Positions 1 to 6,623 of a stretch of 64,000 nucleotides of DNA are shown here, piece after piece; within the stretch, counting starts at the first letter, position 1, and each line of letters begins with the position of its first letter. The position numbers and the translations under genes are program-made. The notes under the pieces are model-generated. The model worked only from the letters and a program-made list of their open reading frames with translations, had not been told where the DNA came from and made no database searches. The DNA is from Thalassomonas haliotis. Its GTDB lineage: Bacteria; Pseudomonadota; Gammaproteobacteria; Enterobacterales; Alteromonadaceae. The DNA lies in NCBI RefSeq assembly GCF_028657945.1, contig NZ_CP059693.1, forward strand, positions 4,836,001 to 4,900,000, read 5' to 3'.

Positions 1-153
1 TAGATAAAATGGACTGACATATTGCCTTAGAAATTCGATTTCTAAAGGACCATCATTTTCAATGACCTGTAGATTCGAAAATTGGCCCTTATGACCAATA
101 GTTGCGCCTGCAACATGTAAAGCAAGTGATTCTTTAGTTTTATCTTTAAGCAT
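1..153 (-). CDS. Integron cassette protein, partial (C-terminus off the left edge)
   Basis: An open frame of 51 codons starts with ATG at 153 and runs off the left end of the window without a stop. It begins MLKDKTKESLALHV and reads as a soluble, mixed-charge protein. It sits immediately downstream, in cassette orientation, of the attC at 169-257, where a cassette gene is expected to start. A weak purine-rich stretch lies upstream of the ATG. No family was recognised and the length is unknown, so it is called only as the start of a cassette gene. Confidence 0.55.
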   Translation of the reverse strand, partial: MLKDKTKESLALHVAGATIGHKGQFSNLQVIENDGPLEIEFLRQYVSPFYL

Positions 154-168
154 CCGATTCTCTAGTGC

Positions 169-257
169 AGCTAACGCCTTACATAATAGGAAAATAATAA
201 CTGTTTAGGAGCGAAGCGACTATTTATTATTTTTCCTTATTTATGAACTTGTTATGT
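169..257 (-). repeat. attC recombination site 1
   Basis: About 89 bp, bounded by core 7-mers (AGCTAAC on the left, GTTATGT on the right of the plus strand) with an imperfect inverted repeat between them. It closely resembles the attC at 3753-3841, so these two cassettes carry the same attC subtype. Confidence 0.75.
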
Positions 258-590
258 TACTTTCCTTTGGATTTTATTTCCAGCCGAATCGCGCCAGCCA
301 TCAATTTCAGGTGTAGAAAGCAAATAGGCAGTAAAAGTTACAATACCTAAAGTTCTCCTAATACGTTCGGCCCATAAAACGCCTAAAACTAGTCCTATGA
401 AAGAACAACCATAAACTACATTTAATGCTGTATCGTATTCTAGGTAGTTAAACGCTGAAATACCGATAAGAGCCATAAAGAAAGTTGGAGCGCTAACAAT
501 TTGTAAGTAAAACAAACTAATAACAAATACGCCCAGAAAAGCTAAATGCCATTCAAGAGGTTTAACTATAATATTTTTCAATGTACTCAT
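252..590 (-). CDS. Integron cassette: small membrane protein
   Basis: This 112-residue protein (from the ATG at 590) has about three hydrophobic segments, near residues 14-32, 34-46 and 58-76, followed by a polar C-terminal tail. It is probably an inner-membrane protein of unknown function. A longer frame extends upstream to 629, but those extra codons lie in the attC boundary, so the internal ATG is preferred. The stop codon falls inside the downstream attC, as is common for cassette genes. The gene is AT-rich compared with the chromosomal genes to the right. No family was recognised. Confidence 0.65.
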   Translation of the reverse strand: MSTLKNIIVKPLEWHLAFLGVFVISLFYLQIVSAPTFFMALIGISAFNYLEYDTALNVVYGCSFIGLVLGVLWAERIRRTLGIVTFTAYLLSTPEIDGWRDSAGNKIQRKVT

Positions 591-611
591 CACGTTGAGA
601 TACCCGTTGTA

Positions 612-689
612 ACATAACGCCTTAAACACCGGGCGATTTGTAGTTGCGAAGCAACGGAAAATTGCTCCGAGTGATTTTGCTTGTTAGCT
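612..689 (-). repeat. attC recombination site 2
   Basis: About 78 bp with boundary 7-mers ACATAAC and GTTAGCT. The interior has a short inverted repeat around GTTGCGAAGCAAC. Confidence 0.75.
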
Positions 690-690
690 T

Positions 691-1101
691 TTACTGCCAC
701 TTATACCCTATTATTTTTAACCCCTCATCTGAAAGCTCAACTGGGTATTGCCCCAGACTATCTATTACACTACGAATAAATAGCAAGTCATTTCTTTTAT
801 TTTCCAGGGGCCGATATTCGTCTGAATTAGGATGACTATACTCCATAGGTATTAATAGCCATTCTATTTCTCTGTAGGGGCCATAAGGGTAAGGTAAACA
901 GTCACCAAAAGTTTTTTCCAGCAAAACCGGTACTTGTGCGGTATAGATTTGCTCACTGTTAATAAACTTCCATTTAAGGCCAAATGCTTTTCCATCAATC
1001 TCAGTTAATAGCTTTAGCCACTTGGAGTTACTCATCCACGCGGACAATGCATCGGATATTTTCTTATCGATTCGCCTTTGGATTTCGTTTATATCGCTCA
1101 T
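691..1101 (-). CDS. Integron cassette: DUF6678-like protein
   Basis: A 136-residue soluble protein. An N-terminal charged helix (residues 1-20) is followed by a segment containing NSKW and LLTEIDGK, then a central YREIEWLLIPMEY strand region, and a C-terminal EGLKIIGYKWQ. The pattern of an N-[ST]-KW-x2-L motif, a central IEW motif and a terminal GYK resembles the DUF6678 family as I remember it; this is a recollection, not a search result. The role of that family is unknown. The gene fills its cassette and ends two bases before the downstream attC. No promoter is visible inside the cassette. Confidence 0.7.
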   Translation of the reverse strand: MSDINEIQRRIDKKISDALSAWMSNSKWLKLLTEIDGKAFGLKWKFINSEQIYTAQVPVLLEKTFGDCLPYPYGPYREIEWLLIPMEYSHPNSDEYRPLENKRNDLLFIRSVIDSLGQYPVELSDEGLKIIGYKWQ

Positions 1102-1112
1102 ACTAATTTAAA

Positions 1113-1183
1113 AGCTAACGCTGCCAACACCGGAAAATTAGGAGCGCAGCGAGTAAATTTCCGAGTGCTTGGCCTTGTTAGCT
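1113..1183 (-). repeat. attC recombination site 3
   Basis: About 71 bp, with boundary 7-mers AGCTAAC and GTTAGCT. An inner inverted repeat (GGAAAATT...AAATTTCC) is separated by GAGCGCAGCGAG. It is similar in layout to the attC at 5178-5249. Confidence 0.75.
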
Positions 1184-1477
1184 GTGCAACTCATAAAGGT
1201 CTGATATTACACCAATTAAAATAGGTAATACTAGCACCAATAAAACTAATAGTGCCAATGTGTATGTGAGTACTTTGTTACCCTTACTTTGGGTTTCGGG
1301 ATTGATCTCCCCTTTAGCTATATTCTTTTTTTCAAAAGAAATAGCTTTCATTAAACCAAAGTAAACTAAGGGGAAAACAAATATAAAATACTCATGGTCA
1401 ACTTCAAAGTACGCCATTAACACTGGCGGCAATAACATCGAAGTCAGTCCAAAAGCTAAGACAAGTGGTTGTTTCAT
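1178..1477 (-). CDS. Integron cassette: small membrane protein
   Basis: A 99-residue protein with an N-terminal hydrophobic segment (residues 4-22), a second at about 30-45, a charged cytoplasmic-type loop (residues 47-67) and a strongly hydrophobic C-terminal helix (69-91). The predicted topology is three membrane passes. The last codons overlap the downstream attC, as in neighbouring cassettes. No family was recognised. It is AT-rich and lies in cassette orientation on the minus strand. Confidence 0.65.
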   Translation of the reverse strand: MKQPLVLAFGLTSMLLPPVLMAYFEVDHEYFIFVFPLVYFGLMKAISFEKKNIAKGEINPETQSKGNKVLTYTLALLVLLVLVLPILIGVISDLYELHS

Positions 1478-1484
1478 ATTAAAC

Positions 1485-1541
1485 AGCTAACGCTCAAAGC
1501 AACGGTGCCGTTAGGCGTCCGTTTGACTTTGCTTGTTAGCA
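1485..1541 (-). repeat. attC recombination site 4
   Basis: About 57 bp with boundary 7-mers AGCTAAC and GTTAGCA. The interior carries the short inverted repeat typical of the compact attC type in this array. Confidence 0.75.
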
Positions 1542-1546
1542 CGGCT

Positions 1547-1945
1547 CTATTTTTCAAATCTGCTCTTAAAGTTATAACTCTCGCCTTCTTGAATAGCATT
1601 GAACTCAAATTCCCATGTCGAATTTACATTTATACCGCAATAGCTAAACAAGACAGACTTTCCAATTTCAACGTACGACAATTCAAACTCATAATCATCA
1701 GATGAACTCATTCTATTCGCAACGAAAGTGTCTAGAACCACTACTTTTTCGAGGAGGCAGGTCAATAGAGCTCTATCGGCTTCTGTTAATTCAGTTTTAT
1801 TCTTAAAAATTACAGTAAATTCGCAATCATCTTTTTCAAGATCAATACATAAATCACTATCGTCAGTATACATTTCCTCTTCCTCGAATATATCAAGGAA
1901 ATTAGGAGCATTTTTTTCCTGAAGAGTATGAATATTATTTATCAT
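1547..1945 (-). CDS. Integron cassette: acidic hypothetical protein
   Basis: A 132-residue soluble, acidic protein. An Asp/Glu-rich segment at residues 20-42 precedes an alpha/beta-looking region with CEFTVIFKNK and LTCLLEKVVVLDTF, and a C-terminal YVEIGKSVLFSYCG followed by WEFEF. There is no signal peptide or membrane segment. The layout resembles the short orphan proteins often found in integron cassettes, but I cannot name a family. It ends just before attC 4 and starts just after attC 5. Confidence 0.65.
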   Translation of the reverse strand: MINNIHTLQEKNAPNFLDIFEEEEMYTDDSDLCIDLEKDDCEFTVIFKNKTELTEADRALLTCLLEKVVVLDTFVANRMSSSDDYEFELSYVEIGKSVLFSYCGINVNSTWEFEFNAIQEGESYNFKSRFEK

Positions 1946-1952
1946 AATTTAG

Positions 1953-2066
1953 TGCTAACGCCCGCATAAACTGTGGAGCAAGTTGGACGCTTTTTTGCGT
2001 CTTTGGCAAAAAATTGGCCTACTTGCGGAGTCAGATTTAATGCGATTGCTATAAGGTATGTTATTC
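1953..2066 (-). repeat. attC recombination site 5 (long form)
   Basis: About 114 bp, clearly longer than the other attC sites here and close in size to the long repeats of Vibrio-type integrons. Boundary 7-mers are approximately TGCTAAC and GTTATTC. A long imperfect inverted repeat occupies the interior (GGACGC...GCGTC and flanks). Confidence 0.7.
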
Positions 2067-2486
2067 ATACTCACTAGACCACTTTTTAAATTCAATTTCT
2101 TTTATTTTTTCAATTTCAGGAAAAATAGAAAAATCTCCTTTTAAAATTTGGACAGCAATTTCCTTCATAATATTTGCGTAGCAACTCAATTGGTGTAATT
2201 GCCCTTTTTCTTTATCAATTTCAGATAATTCAAGAGAAGGCTTAATTATTTTAATTAGAAAGCCTAAATCATGATTTTCAAACTTTTCTTCCAACCCCCC
2301 AAATGCAACTCTTGTATTTGAGCCCCAATTGATGCCTTCAATGACAACCTTTGTTGTTGAGTTAGTAAGTTTGATTGCACAACCATTTTCATGTTCATCT
2401 AAAGGCACTTCAATAAAATCATACTCTGTGATTAAAAATTTAAATTCATCTTGTGCGTTTTTTTTAAACTCCTCTAGAGAGTTCAT
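2061..2486 (-). CDS. Integron cassette: hypothetical protein
   Basis: A 141-residue soluble protein with a lysine- and glutamate-rich N-terminus, a beta-rich middle (residues 20-65, including the VVIEGINWG and RVAFGG stretches) and a long C-terminal amphipathic helical region (residues 80-141). A GGGGGA-type ribosome site lies shortly upstream of the ATG at 2486. The stop overlaps the long attC. No family was recognised. Its position and AT-rich composition mark it as cassette cargo. Confidence 0.65.
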   Translation of the reverse strand: MNSLEEFKKNAQDEFKFLITEYDFIEVPLDEHENGCAIKLTNSTTKVVIEGINWGSNTRVAFGGLEEKFENHDLGFLIKIIKPSLELSEIDKEKGQLHQLSCYANIMKEIAVQILKGDFSIFPEIEKIKEIEFKKWSSEYE

Positions 2487-2504
2487 ATTGAAGTCCCCCT
2501 TACC

Positions 2505-2560
2505 TTATAACGCTCGAAGCAGCGGTGAGTTTACGAATCCGCTGACTTTATTTGTTAGGT
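2505..2560 (-). repeat. attC recombination site 6
   Basis: About 56 bp, with boundary 7-mers TTATAAC and GTTAGGT. The interior (CGCTCGAAGCAGCGG...CCGCTG) is related to the attC type at 4134-4191 and 4831-4887. Confidence 0.75.
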
Positions 2561-2563
2561 GAA

Positions 2564-2845
2564 TTATGAAAGTTGTTCACCACAATTTTTACAAGATTTC
2601 ACTACCCAGTGGTTGCCAGGGCTTTGTTTACAGGCAGGACATTTTGAGTTTTTAACAACTTTTAATATGAAGAAATATCCTATTCCCATAAATGCCAAAC
2701 CTAAAATTCCAGAATTAATGGGAATGAAGGAGATATCAGGTTTATAGTATTGTAATAATAACCCCGGTAGCCAAAATAAAAGAACAAAAACAAAGTTAAA
2801 TTTTCTATCCGATGCCTGTTTTCGATAAATTTCTATGTAGTTCAT
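2564..2845 (-). CDS. Integron cassette: zinc-ribbon membrane protein
   Basis: A 93-residue protein with two hydrophobic segments (residues 17-32 and 44-62) followed by a C-terminal zinc-ribbon-like module in which CPAC and CKNC are separated by about 13 residues (residues 69-89). It would sit in the inner membrane with the metal-binding tail probably cytoplasmic. The ATG at 2845 has a good GAGGAAG ribosome site. A longer frame reaching 2944 runs through the upstream attC, so the internal start was chosen. The function is unknown; small ribbon-tailed membrane proteins are common and poorly characterised. Confidence 0.7.
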   Translation of the reverse strand: MNYIEIYRKQASDRKFNFVFVLLFWLPGLLLQYYKPDISFIPINSGILGLAFMGIGYFFILKVVKNSKCPACKQSPGNHWVVKSCKNCGEQLS

Positions 2846-2869
2846 ACTTCCTCTACAGTTACTGGTATA

Positions 2870-2927
2870 ACCTAACGCTGCAAACACCGGAGCAGCTTGC
2901 TGCGTCCGGCGTTTTGCCTTGTTATTG
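2870..2927 (-). repeat. attC recombination site 7 (type 1)
   Basis: About 58 bp with boundary 7-mers ACCTAAC and GTTATTG. The interior palindrome CGGAGCAGCTTGCTGCGTCCG is nearly identical to that of attC 11 at 4483-4540. Confidence 0.8.
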
Positions 2928-3217
2928 GTGCCAGCTGTAACCACAGAACCAACAACATTAATAATTAGCAGGGAGTTAAACGGAATATGCCAAAGACACT
3001 AACCACCGCTACACACCAAGCCGTGAATTTTGAGCCTGGCACCACGGCCAGAACAAGCTAATGACTTTACCACCTTTAGCGCTTTTGAAAAAGAAAGAGG
3101 AAAGTCTATTAGCGGGAACACCTAACCGTATCAGCGAAAAACCACCGAAACCACACGCCAAACTAGGTTAGAAAACACCGATATTTCCAAAGTATTTAAC
3201 ATGGATTAGCGGTGGCC
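2928..3217 (-). repeat. Apparently noncoding integron cassette, copy A
   Basis: About 290 bp between two attC sites, with no convincing reading frame. It is a diverged copy of the segments at 4192-4482, 4541-4830 and 4888-5177, sharing blocks such as CCGTGAATTTTGAGCCTGGC and CTTTACCACCTTTAGCGCTT. It carries the type 1 attC on its left (3-prime) side. This stretch contains no other feature I can see. Confidence 0.75.
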
Positions 3218-3301
3218 GAATAACGCCTTAATTTGCTGATTTTATTACGTTTTGGGCGGAACGCCCAGTAATAAAATTCCGATAACATTAACTTGTTAGG
3301 G
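3218..3301 (-). repeat. attC recombination site 8
   Basis: About 84 bp with boundary 7-mers GAATAAC and GTTAGGG. A long, good inverted repeat (TTTTATTAC...GTAATAAAA with GGGCG/CGCCC inside) forms the extrahelical stem. Confidence 0.75.
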
Positions 3302-3304
3302 GGC

Positions 3305-3748
3305 TTAACCTCTACAGCTTGGAGCATAAAGAAAGCCCCACTCATAATCTCTTTCTGAACTTGGAGTTTGTAATTCATCACTGTTAGTTTCCATGTTTCT
3401 CTTACACCAATATACATCTTTAACAGTGAAATCGTTACGAAATTCAAAATCGCCACAAATTTCAAACCAACGTAAATAACCATCAATTTTAGTTAGTTTG
3501 ACATTAAATTGATGGTTTGATTCTTCAATGGTGCAAAAAGTATCCTCTATGTATAAAGCCGCATAGGATTCATTGTGATCACTACACTTAGAGTACTCGC
3601 TAGGTAATTCAAACTCCACATAGTAGCGATTAGTTTGTCGCCTTCTAGTTTTTGCTACCAAATATTTAACTTGTGACCGCAAAGGAGCTAAAGCTTCATG
3701 ATCGCCCATTAAAGCTTTGCATATTAAACGATATTCGAAATCTATCAT
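3305..3748 (-). CDS. Integron cassette: hypothetical protein
   Basis: A 147-residue soluble protein, with an N-terminal helical segment (residues 1-30), a basic linker KTRRRQTNR (33-41) and a beta-rich remainder rich in Tyr, Phe and Asp/Glu. It has several scattered cysteines but no CxxC pair. No family was recognised. Start ATG at 3748 lies directly after the attC 9 boundary; the stop TAA lies three bases before attC 8. Confidence 0.65.
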   Translation of the reverse strand: MIDFEYRLICKALMGDHEALAPLRSQVKYLVAKTRRRQTNRYYVEFELPSEYSKCSDHNESYAALYIEDTFCTIEESNHQFNVKLTKIDGYLRWFEICGDFEFRNDFTVKDVYWCKRNMETNSDELQTPSSERDYEWGFLYAPSCRG

Positions 3749-3752
3749 GGCA

Positions 3753-3841
3753 CCCTAACGCCTTACATAATAGGAAAATAATAGCTGTTTAGGAGCAAAG
3801 CGACTAGCTATTATTTTTCCTTATTTATGAATTTGTTATAA
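3753..3841 (-). repeat. attC recombination site 9
   Basis: About 89 bp with boundary 7-mers CCCTAAC and GTTATAA. It has a long imperfect palindrome (AGGAAAATAATAGCT...AGCTATTATTTTTCCT) and is a near copy of attC 1 at 169-257. Confidence 0.8.
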
Positions 3842-3844
3842 GTT

Positions 3845-4120
3845 TTATACTCCAAAGAATAAAGCTATCGCAGATACAATCATCAGTAACCACCATAAGT
3901 GATATAAAGCTATATATTTTGAAATAACCGGGTCTTTAAGTTCATTGTTTTGATTTTTAGCTTCAGACCAAAATGTAGAAATATTAATCCAAGCTCCTGC
4001 AGGATTTGACTGCATTTTATAATTTAACTCTTTAAATCTAGAGTGTATTTTGCTGGCCAGAAAAGGAAATGCAAACTGCAGCAGTACTAAAATCGCTATA
4101 ATAATTGGTGAAAAACTCAT
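3845..4120 (-). CDS. Integron cassette: small membrane protein with N- and C-terminal helices
   Basis: A 91-residue protein with a hydrophobic N-terminal helix (residues 4-22), a basic, polar central region (25-68) and a hydrophobic C-terminal helix (residues 72-90). The layout of helix, soluble loop with WxxAxNQNNELKDP, then helix is vaguely like UspB-type proteins, but identity is not evident and I do not assign it. It is probably an inner-membrane protein of unknown function. It lies in cassette orientation between attC 9 and attC 10. Confidence 0.65.
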   Translation of the reverse strand: MSFSPIIIAILVLLQFAFPFLASKIHSRFKELNYKMQSNPAGAWINISTFWSEAKNQNNELKDPVISKYIALYHLWWLLMIVSAIALFFGV

Positions 4121-4133
4121 AATTTATGGGAAC

Positions 4134-4191
4134 TTATAACGCTCGAAACGGCGGCGCGCTTTTTAGCGTCCGCTGGTTTTGTTTGTTATTG
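4134..4191 (-). repeat. attC recombination site 10 (type 2)
   Basis: About 58 bp with boundary 7-mers TTATAAC and GTTATTG and interior CGGCGGCGCGCTTTTTAGCG, nearly identical to attC 12 at 4831-4887. Confidence 0.8.
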
Positions 4192-4482
4192 GCTGCCAGC
4201 TGTAATCACAAACCTGGCAACGTTAAAAATAGCTTGATACGTTAATGGAAGATGCCAAAAACACCTACCACCGCTACACACCAAACCGTGAATTTTGAGC
4301 CTGGCACCATGGCCAGAACAAGCTAATGATTTTACCACCTTTAGCACTTTTGAAAAAGAAAGAGGAAAGTCTATTAGCGGGAACGCCTAACCGTTCCCGC
4401 GAAAATCCACCGGAACCACGCGCCAAACCTGGTTAAGAAACACCGATATTTCCAAAAAATTTAGTATGAATTAGCGGTGGCC
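4192..4482 (-). repeat. Apparently noncoding integron cassette, copy B
   Basis: About 291 bp, the second diverged copy of the repeated cassette. It carries the type 2 attC. No reading frame of credible length or composition is maintained across the copies. Confidence 0.75.
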
Positions 4483-4540
4483 AGATAACGCTGCAAACAC
4501 CGGAGCAGCTTGCTGCGTCCGGCGTTTTGCCTTGTTATTG
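4483..4540 (-). repeat. attC recombination site 11 (type 1)
   Basis: About 58 bp with boundary 7-mers AGATAAC and GTTATTG, and the same interior palindrome as attC 7. Confidence 0.8.
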
Positions 4541-4830
4541 GCTGCCAACTGTAACCACAGCCCTGGCAACATAAAAAATAGCTTGAGGCGTTAACGGAAG
4601 ATGCTAAAAACACCCGCCACCGCTACGCACCAAACCGTGAATTTTGAGCCTGACACACGGCCAGAACAAGCTAATGACTTTACCACCTTTAGCGCTTATG
4701 AAAAAGAAAGAGGAAAGTCTACTAGCGGGAACGCCTAACCGTTCCGGCGAAAACCCAGCGGAACCACGCGCCAAACCGAGCTAGGGTATAATGCTATTTC
4801 CAAAATATTAAACATGAATTAGCGGTGGCC
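4541..4830 (-). repeat. Apparently noncoding integron cassette, copy C
   Basis: About 290 bp, third copy of the repeated cassette, carrying the type 1 attC. Small insertions or deletions relative to copies B and D (for example GACACACGG in place of GGCACCACGG) would break any shared reading frame. Confidence 0.75.
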
Positions 4831-4887
4831 GAATAACGCTCGAAACGGCGGCGCGCTTTTAGCGTCCGCAGGTTTTGTTTGTTATTG
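4831..4887 (-). repeat. attC recombination site 12 (type 2)
   Basis: About 57 bp with boundary 7-mers GAATAAC and GTTATTG and an interior like attC 10 with one T fewer in the loop. Confidence 0.8.
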
Positions 4888-5177
4888 GCTGCCAGCTGTA
4901 ACCACAAGCCTGGCAACGTTAAAAATAGCTTGAGGCGTTAACGGAATATGCCAAGGGCACCCACCACCGCTACGCACCAAACCGTGAATTTTGAGCCTGG
5001 CACCACGGCCAGAACAAGCTAATGACTTTACCACCTTTAGCGCTTTTGAAAAAGAAAGAGGAAAGTCTATTAGCGGGAACACCTAACCGTACCGGCGAAA
5101 ACCCACCTGAACCACACACCAAGCCGACCGTGAAAGCACTGGTATTTCCAAAAGATTATCTTGAATTAGCGGTGGCC
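4888..5177 (-). repeat. Apparently noncoding integron cassette, copy D
   Basis: About 290 bp, fourth copy, carrying the type 2 attC. A GTG-started frame of 66 codons (4882-5082) is open in this copy. It has low-complexity composition and is not preserved in the other copies, so the cassette is treated as noncoding. Confidence 0.75.
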
Positions 5178-5249
5178 GAATAACGCCTGCTACACCAGAA
5201 AATTGGGAGCGAAGCGAGTAATTTTTCTGAGTGATAGCACTTGTTAAAT
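5178..5249 (-). repeat. attC recombination site 13 (of the first cassette)
   Basis: About 72 bp with boundary 7-mers GAATAAC and GTTAAAT. In cassette orientation it begins with ATTTAAC, a perfect RYYYAAC core. The inverted repeat AGAAAATTG...AATTTTTCT surrounds GGAGCGAAGCGAG. Confidence 0.8.
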
Positions 5250-5261
5250 GTTTGCTTGATA

Positions 5262-5507
5262 TTACACATTAAATCTATCACGCGCTTCTGTCTCTGTAAT
5301 CAACGTTAGCAACGGTAAACCGCCACCGTGTAATGATGAATCAGGGTATGTTCTAACCCAATACTGATTAGTTTCAGTATTTTTGAACAGAGATTCCCAA
5401 CCGCTATTATCGGTTGTAACCTCAACACATTCTCTATCAATGAACGCGCTGACTTCATTACCTATGATTTTATTCATGATTCCATACCGCTGAACTATCC
5501 ATGACAT
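5262..5507 (-). CDS. Integron first cassette: Imm27-family immunity protein
   Basis: An 81-residue protein whose C-terminal half follows the Imm27 immunity-protein pattern: SGWESLFKN, then NQYWVRTYPDSSLHGGG, then a closing region with TETEARDRF. The W-x2-L, YW-x2-TYP and HGGG motifs are the family hallmark as I know it. Imm27 proteins are predicted to neutralise toxins of polymorphic toxin systems; no toxin gene is visible nearby, so this is an orphan immunity gene. The ATG at 5507 overlaps the attI/cassette junction. An internal ATG at 5477 with a nearby GGA is a plausible alternative start (71 residues). First position next to attI normally gives the strongest expression in an integron. Confidence 0.8.
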   Translation of the reverse strand: MSWIVQRYGIMNKIIGNEVSAFIDRECVEVTTDNSGWESLFKNTETNQYWVRTYPDSSLHGGGLPLLTLITETEARDRFNV

Positions 5508-5520
5508 TTAACAGCTTAAC
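5506..5520 (-). other. attI-like insertion site
   Basis: In cassette orientation this reads GTTAAGCTGTTAAAT. The GTTAAAT 7-mer marks the crossover with the first cassette and a second GTTAA lies just outside it. Its position between intI and the first cassette is that expected of attI. The exact extent of the site cannot be read from sequence alone. Confidence 0.6.
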
Positions 5521-5562
5521 AGACGGAAAAAACCTGTATTTAAGCACAGGTTATTTCCGTCT
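5521..5562. promoter_or_regulatory. Long palindrome between attI and intI
   Basis: A 17-position inverted repeat (AGACGGAAAAAACCTGT against ACAGGTTATTTCCGTCT, one mismatch) with an 8 nt loop. Its core, CTGTATTTAAGCACAG at 5534-5549, also fits the LexA pattern CTGT-N8-ACAG. It could be a terminator, an operator acting on the cassette promoter, or part of the attI fold; the sequence does not decide. Confidence 0.5.
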
Positions 5563-5611
5563 TTACAGAATTTTCCAGCCTAACAAAGCTATTTATGGAA
5601 CACCACCTATA

Positions 5612-5627
5612 CTGTATAAACAAACAG
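5612..5627 (+). promoter_or_regulatory. LexA (SOS) box upstream of intI
   Basis: CTGTATAAACAAACAG matches the enterobacterial-type LexA consensus CTGT-N8-ACAG, preceded by TA as in strong sites. It ends 23 bases before the intI start codon and overlaps the likely -10 region (TATACT at 5608-5613). SOS control of intI by LexA is established for several integrons. Confidence 0.75.
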
Positions 5628-5650
5628 CACCATTACAGAAGAAAGTATAA

Positions 5651-6619
5651 ATGTCTCAGTCTCAATTTTTAACCTACATCAATGAATTCATGATCACGCG
5701 TAGATATGCCAAAAGAACCATTGAAACTTATATATACTGGATGAAAAAGTATATCCTTTTTCATAATAAACAACATCCTTCATCTTTAAGCGAACGTGAT
5801 GTTGAATGCTTTTTAACTTATCTATCAACACAAAACAATGTCGCACCGGGTACTCAAGCAATAGCCTTAAATGCCTTGGTCTTTCTTTATAAAGAAATTA
5901 TCCAGGCGCCATTAACTTTAAGCTTGGATTTCAATAAATCGTCACGCCAGGCAAAGCTACCTACAGTACTTACTCCAGAAGAAGTAACGGCCTTATTAAA
6001 TGCTGTAACAGCACAATATTCATTACTGGCTAAACTCATGTACGGAAGTGGTTTGCGATTAATGGAGGCGGTAAGGATGCGAATCCAGGATATTGATTTT
6101 GACTACCTGTGTTTACTGGTCTGGCGGGGAAAAGGGAATAAAAACCGTAGAGTCACCTTAGCGAAAGAGTTGGTTGAACCTCTAAAACAACAGCAGGTAA
6201 TCTGCAAAAGGTTTTATGATATAGACATGAAAAATAAAGATTATCAGGGAGTATGGCTACCCCACGCATTAGCAAAGAAGTATCCCGCAGCATCAAGAGA
6301 GTTGGGTTGGCATTATTTATTTCCTTCTTCGCGGTTAAGTCGGGATCATCATGGCAATAATGCCATCAGGCGTCACCATATTGATGAAACCTCTTTACAA
6401 AAAGCCGTTAAAAGTGCAGCAAAACAAGCAGGACTACGCAAAAATGTCAGCTGTCATACCTTACGCCATAGCTTTGCAACTCACTTATTGCAGCGTGGCT
6501 GTGACATTCGTACCGTGCAAGAGCAACTGGGCCATGTTGATGTTCGTACAACACAGATATATACCCATGTCATCCAAGCCGGAGCCAACGGCGTGCGCAG
6601 CCCGCTAAGTGATTTATAA
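5651..6619 (+). CDS. intI: Integron integrase (tyrosine recombinase)
   Basis: A 322-residue IntI that inserts and excises cassettes by attI x attC and attC x attC recombination on folded single-stranded attC. An N-terminal SAM-like core-binding domain (about residues 1-90) precedes the catalytic domain. The catalytic residues R136 (GSGLR), H269 and R272 (HTLRHS), H295 (GHVD) and nucleophile Y304 (TQIYTHV) are all present. The insertion at about 195-226 with VWLPHALAKKYPAASREL is the IntI-specific patch that separates integron integrases from XerC/XerD. It is divergent from the cassettes, the standard layout, with a LexA box just upstream. Full-length and apparently intact. Confidence 0.97.
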   Translation: MSQSQFLTYINEFMITRRYAKRTIETYIYWMKKYILFHNKQHPSSLSERDVECFLTYLSTQNNVAPGTQAIALNALVFLYKEIIQAPLTLSLDFNKSSRQAKLPTVLTPEEVTALLNAVTAQYSLLAKLMYGSGLRLMEAVRMRIQDIDFDYLCLLVWRGKGNKNRRVTLAKELVEPLKQQQVICKRFYDIDMKNKDYQGVWLPHALAKKYPAASRELGWHYLFPSSRLSRDHHGNNAIRRHHIDETSLQKAVKSAAKQAGLRKNVSCHTLRHSFATHLLQRGCDIRTVQEQLGHVDVRTTQIYTHVIQAGANGVRSPLSDL

Positions 6620-6623
6620 ACAC

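Noticed and set aside
4882-5082. 66-codon ORF in a repeated cassette
   Set aside because: GTG start, low-complexity product, and the frame is not kept in the other three copies.
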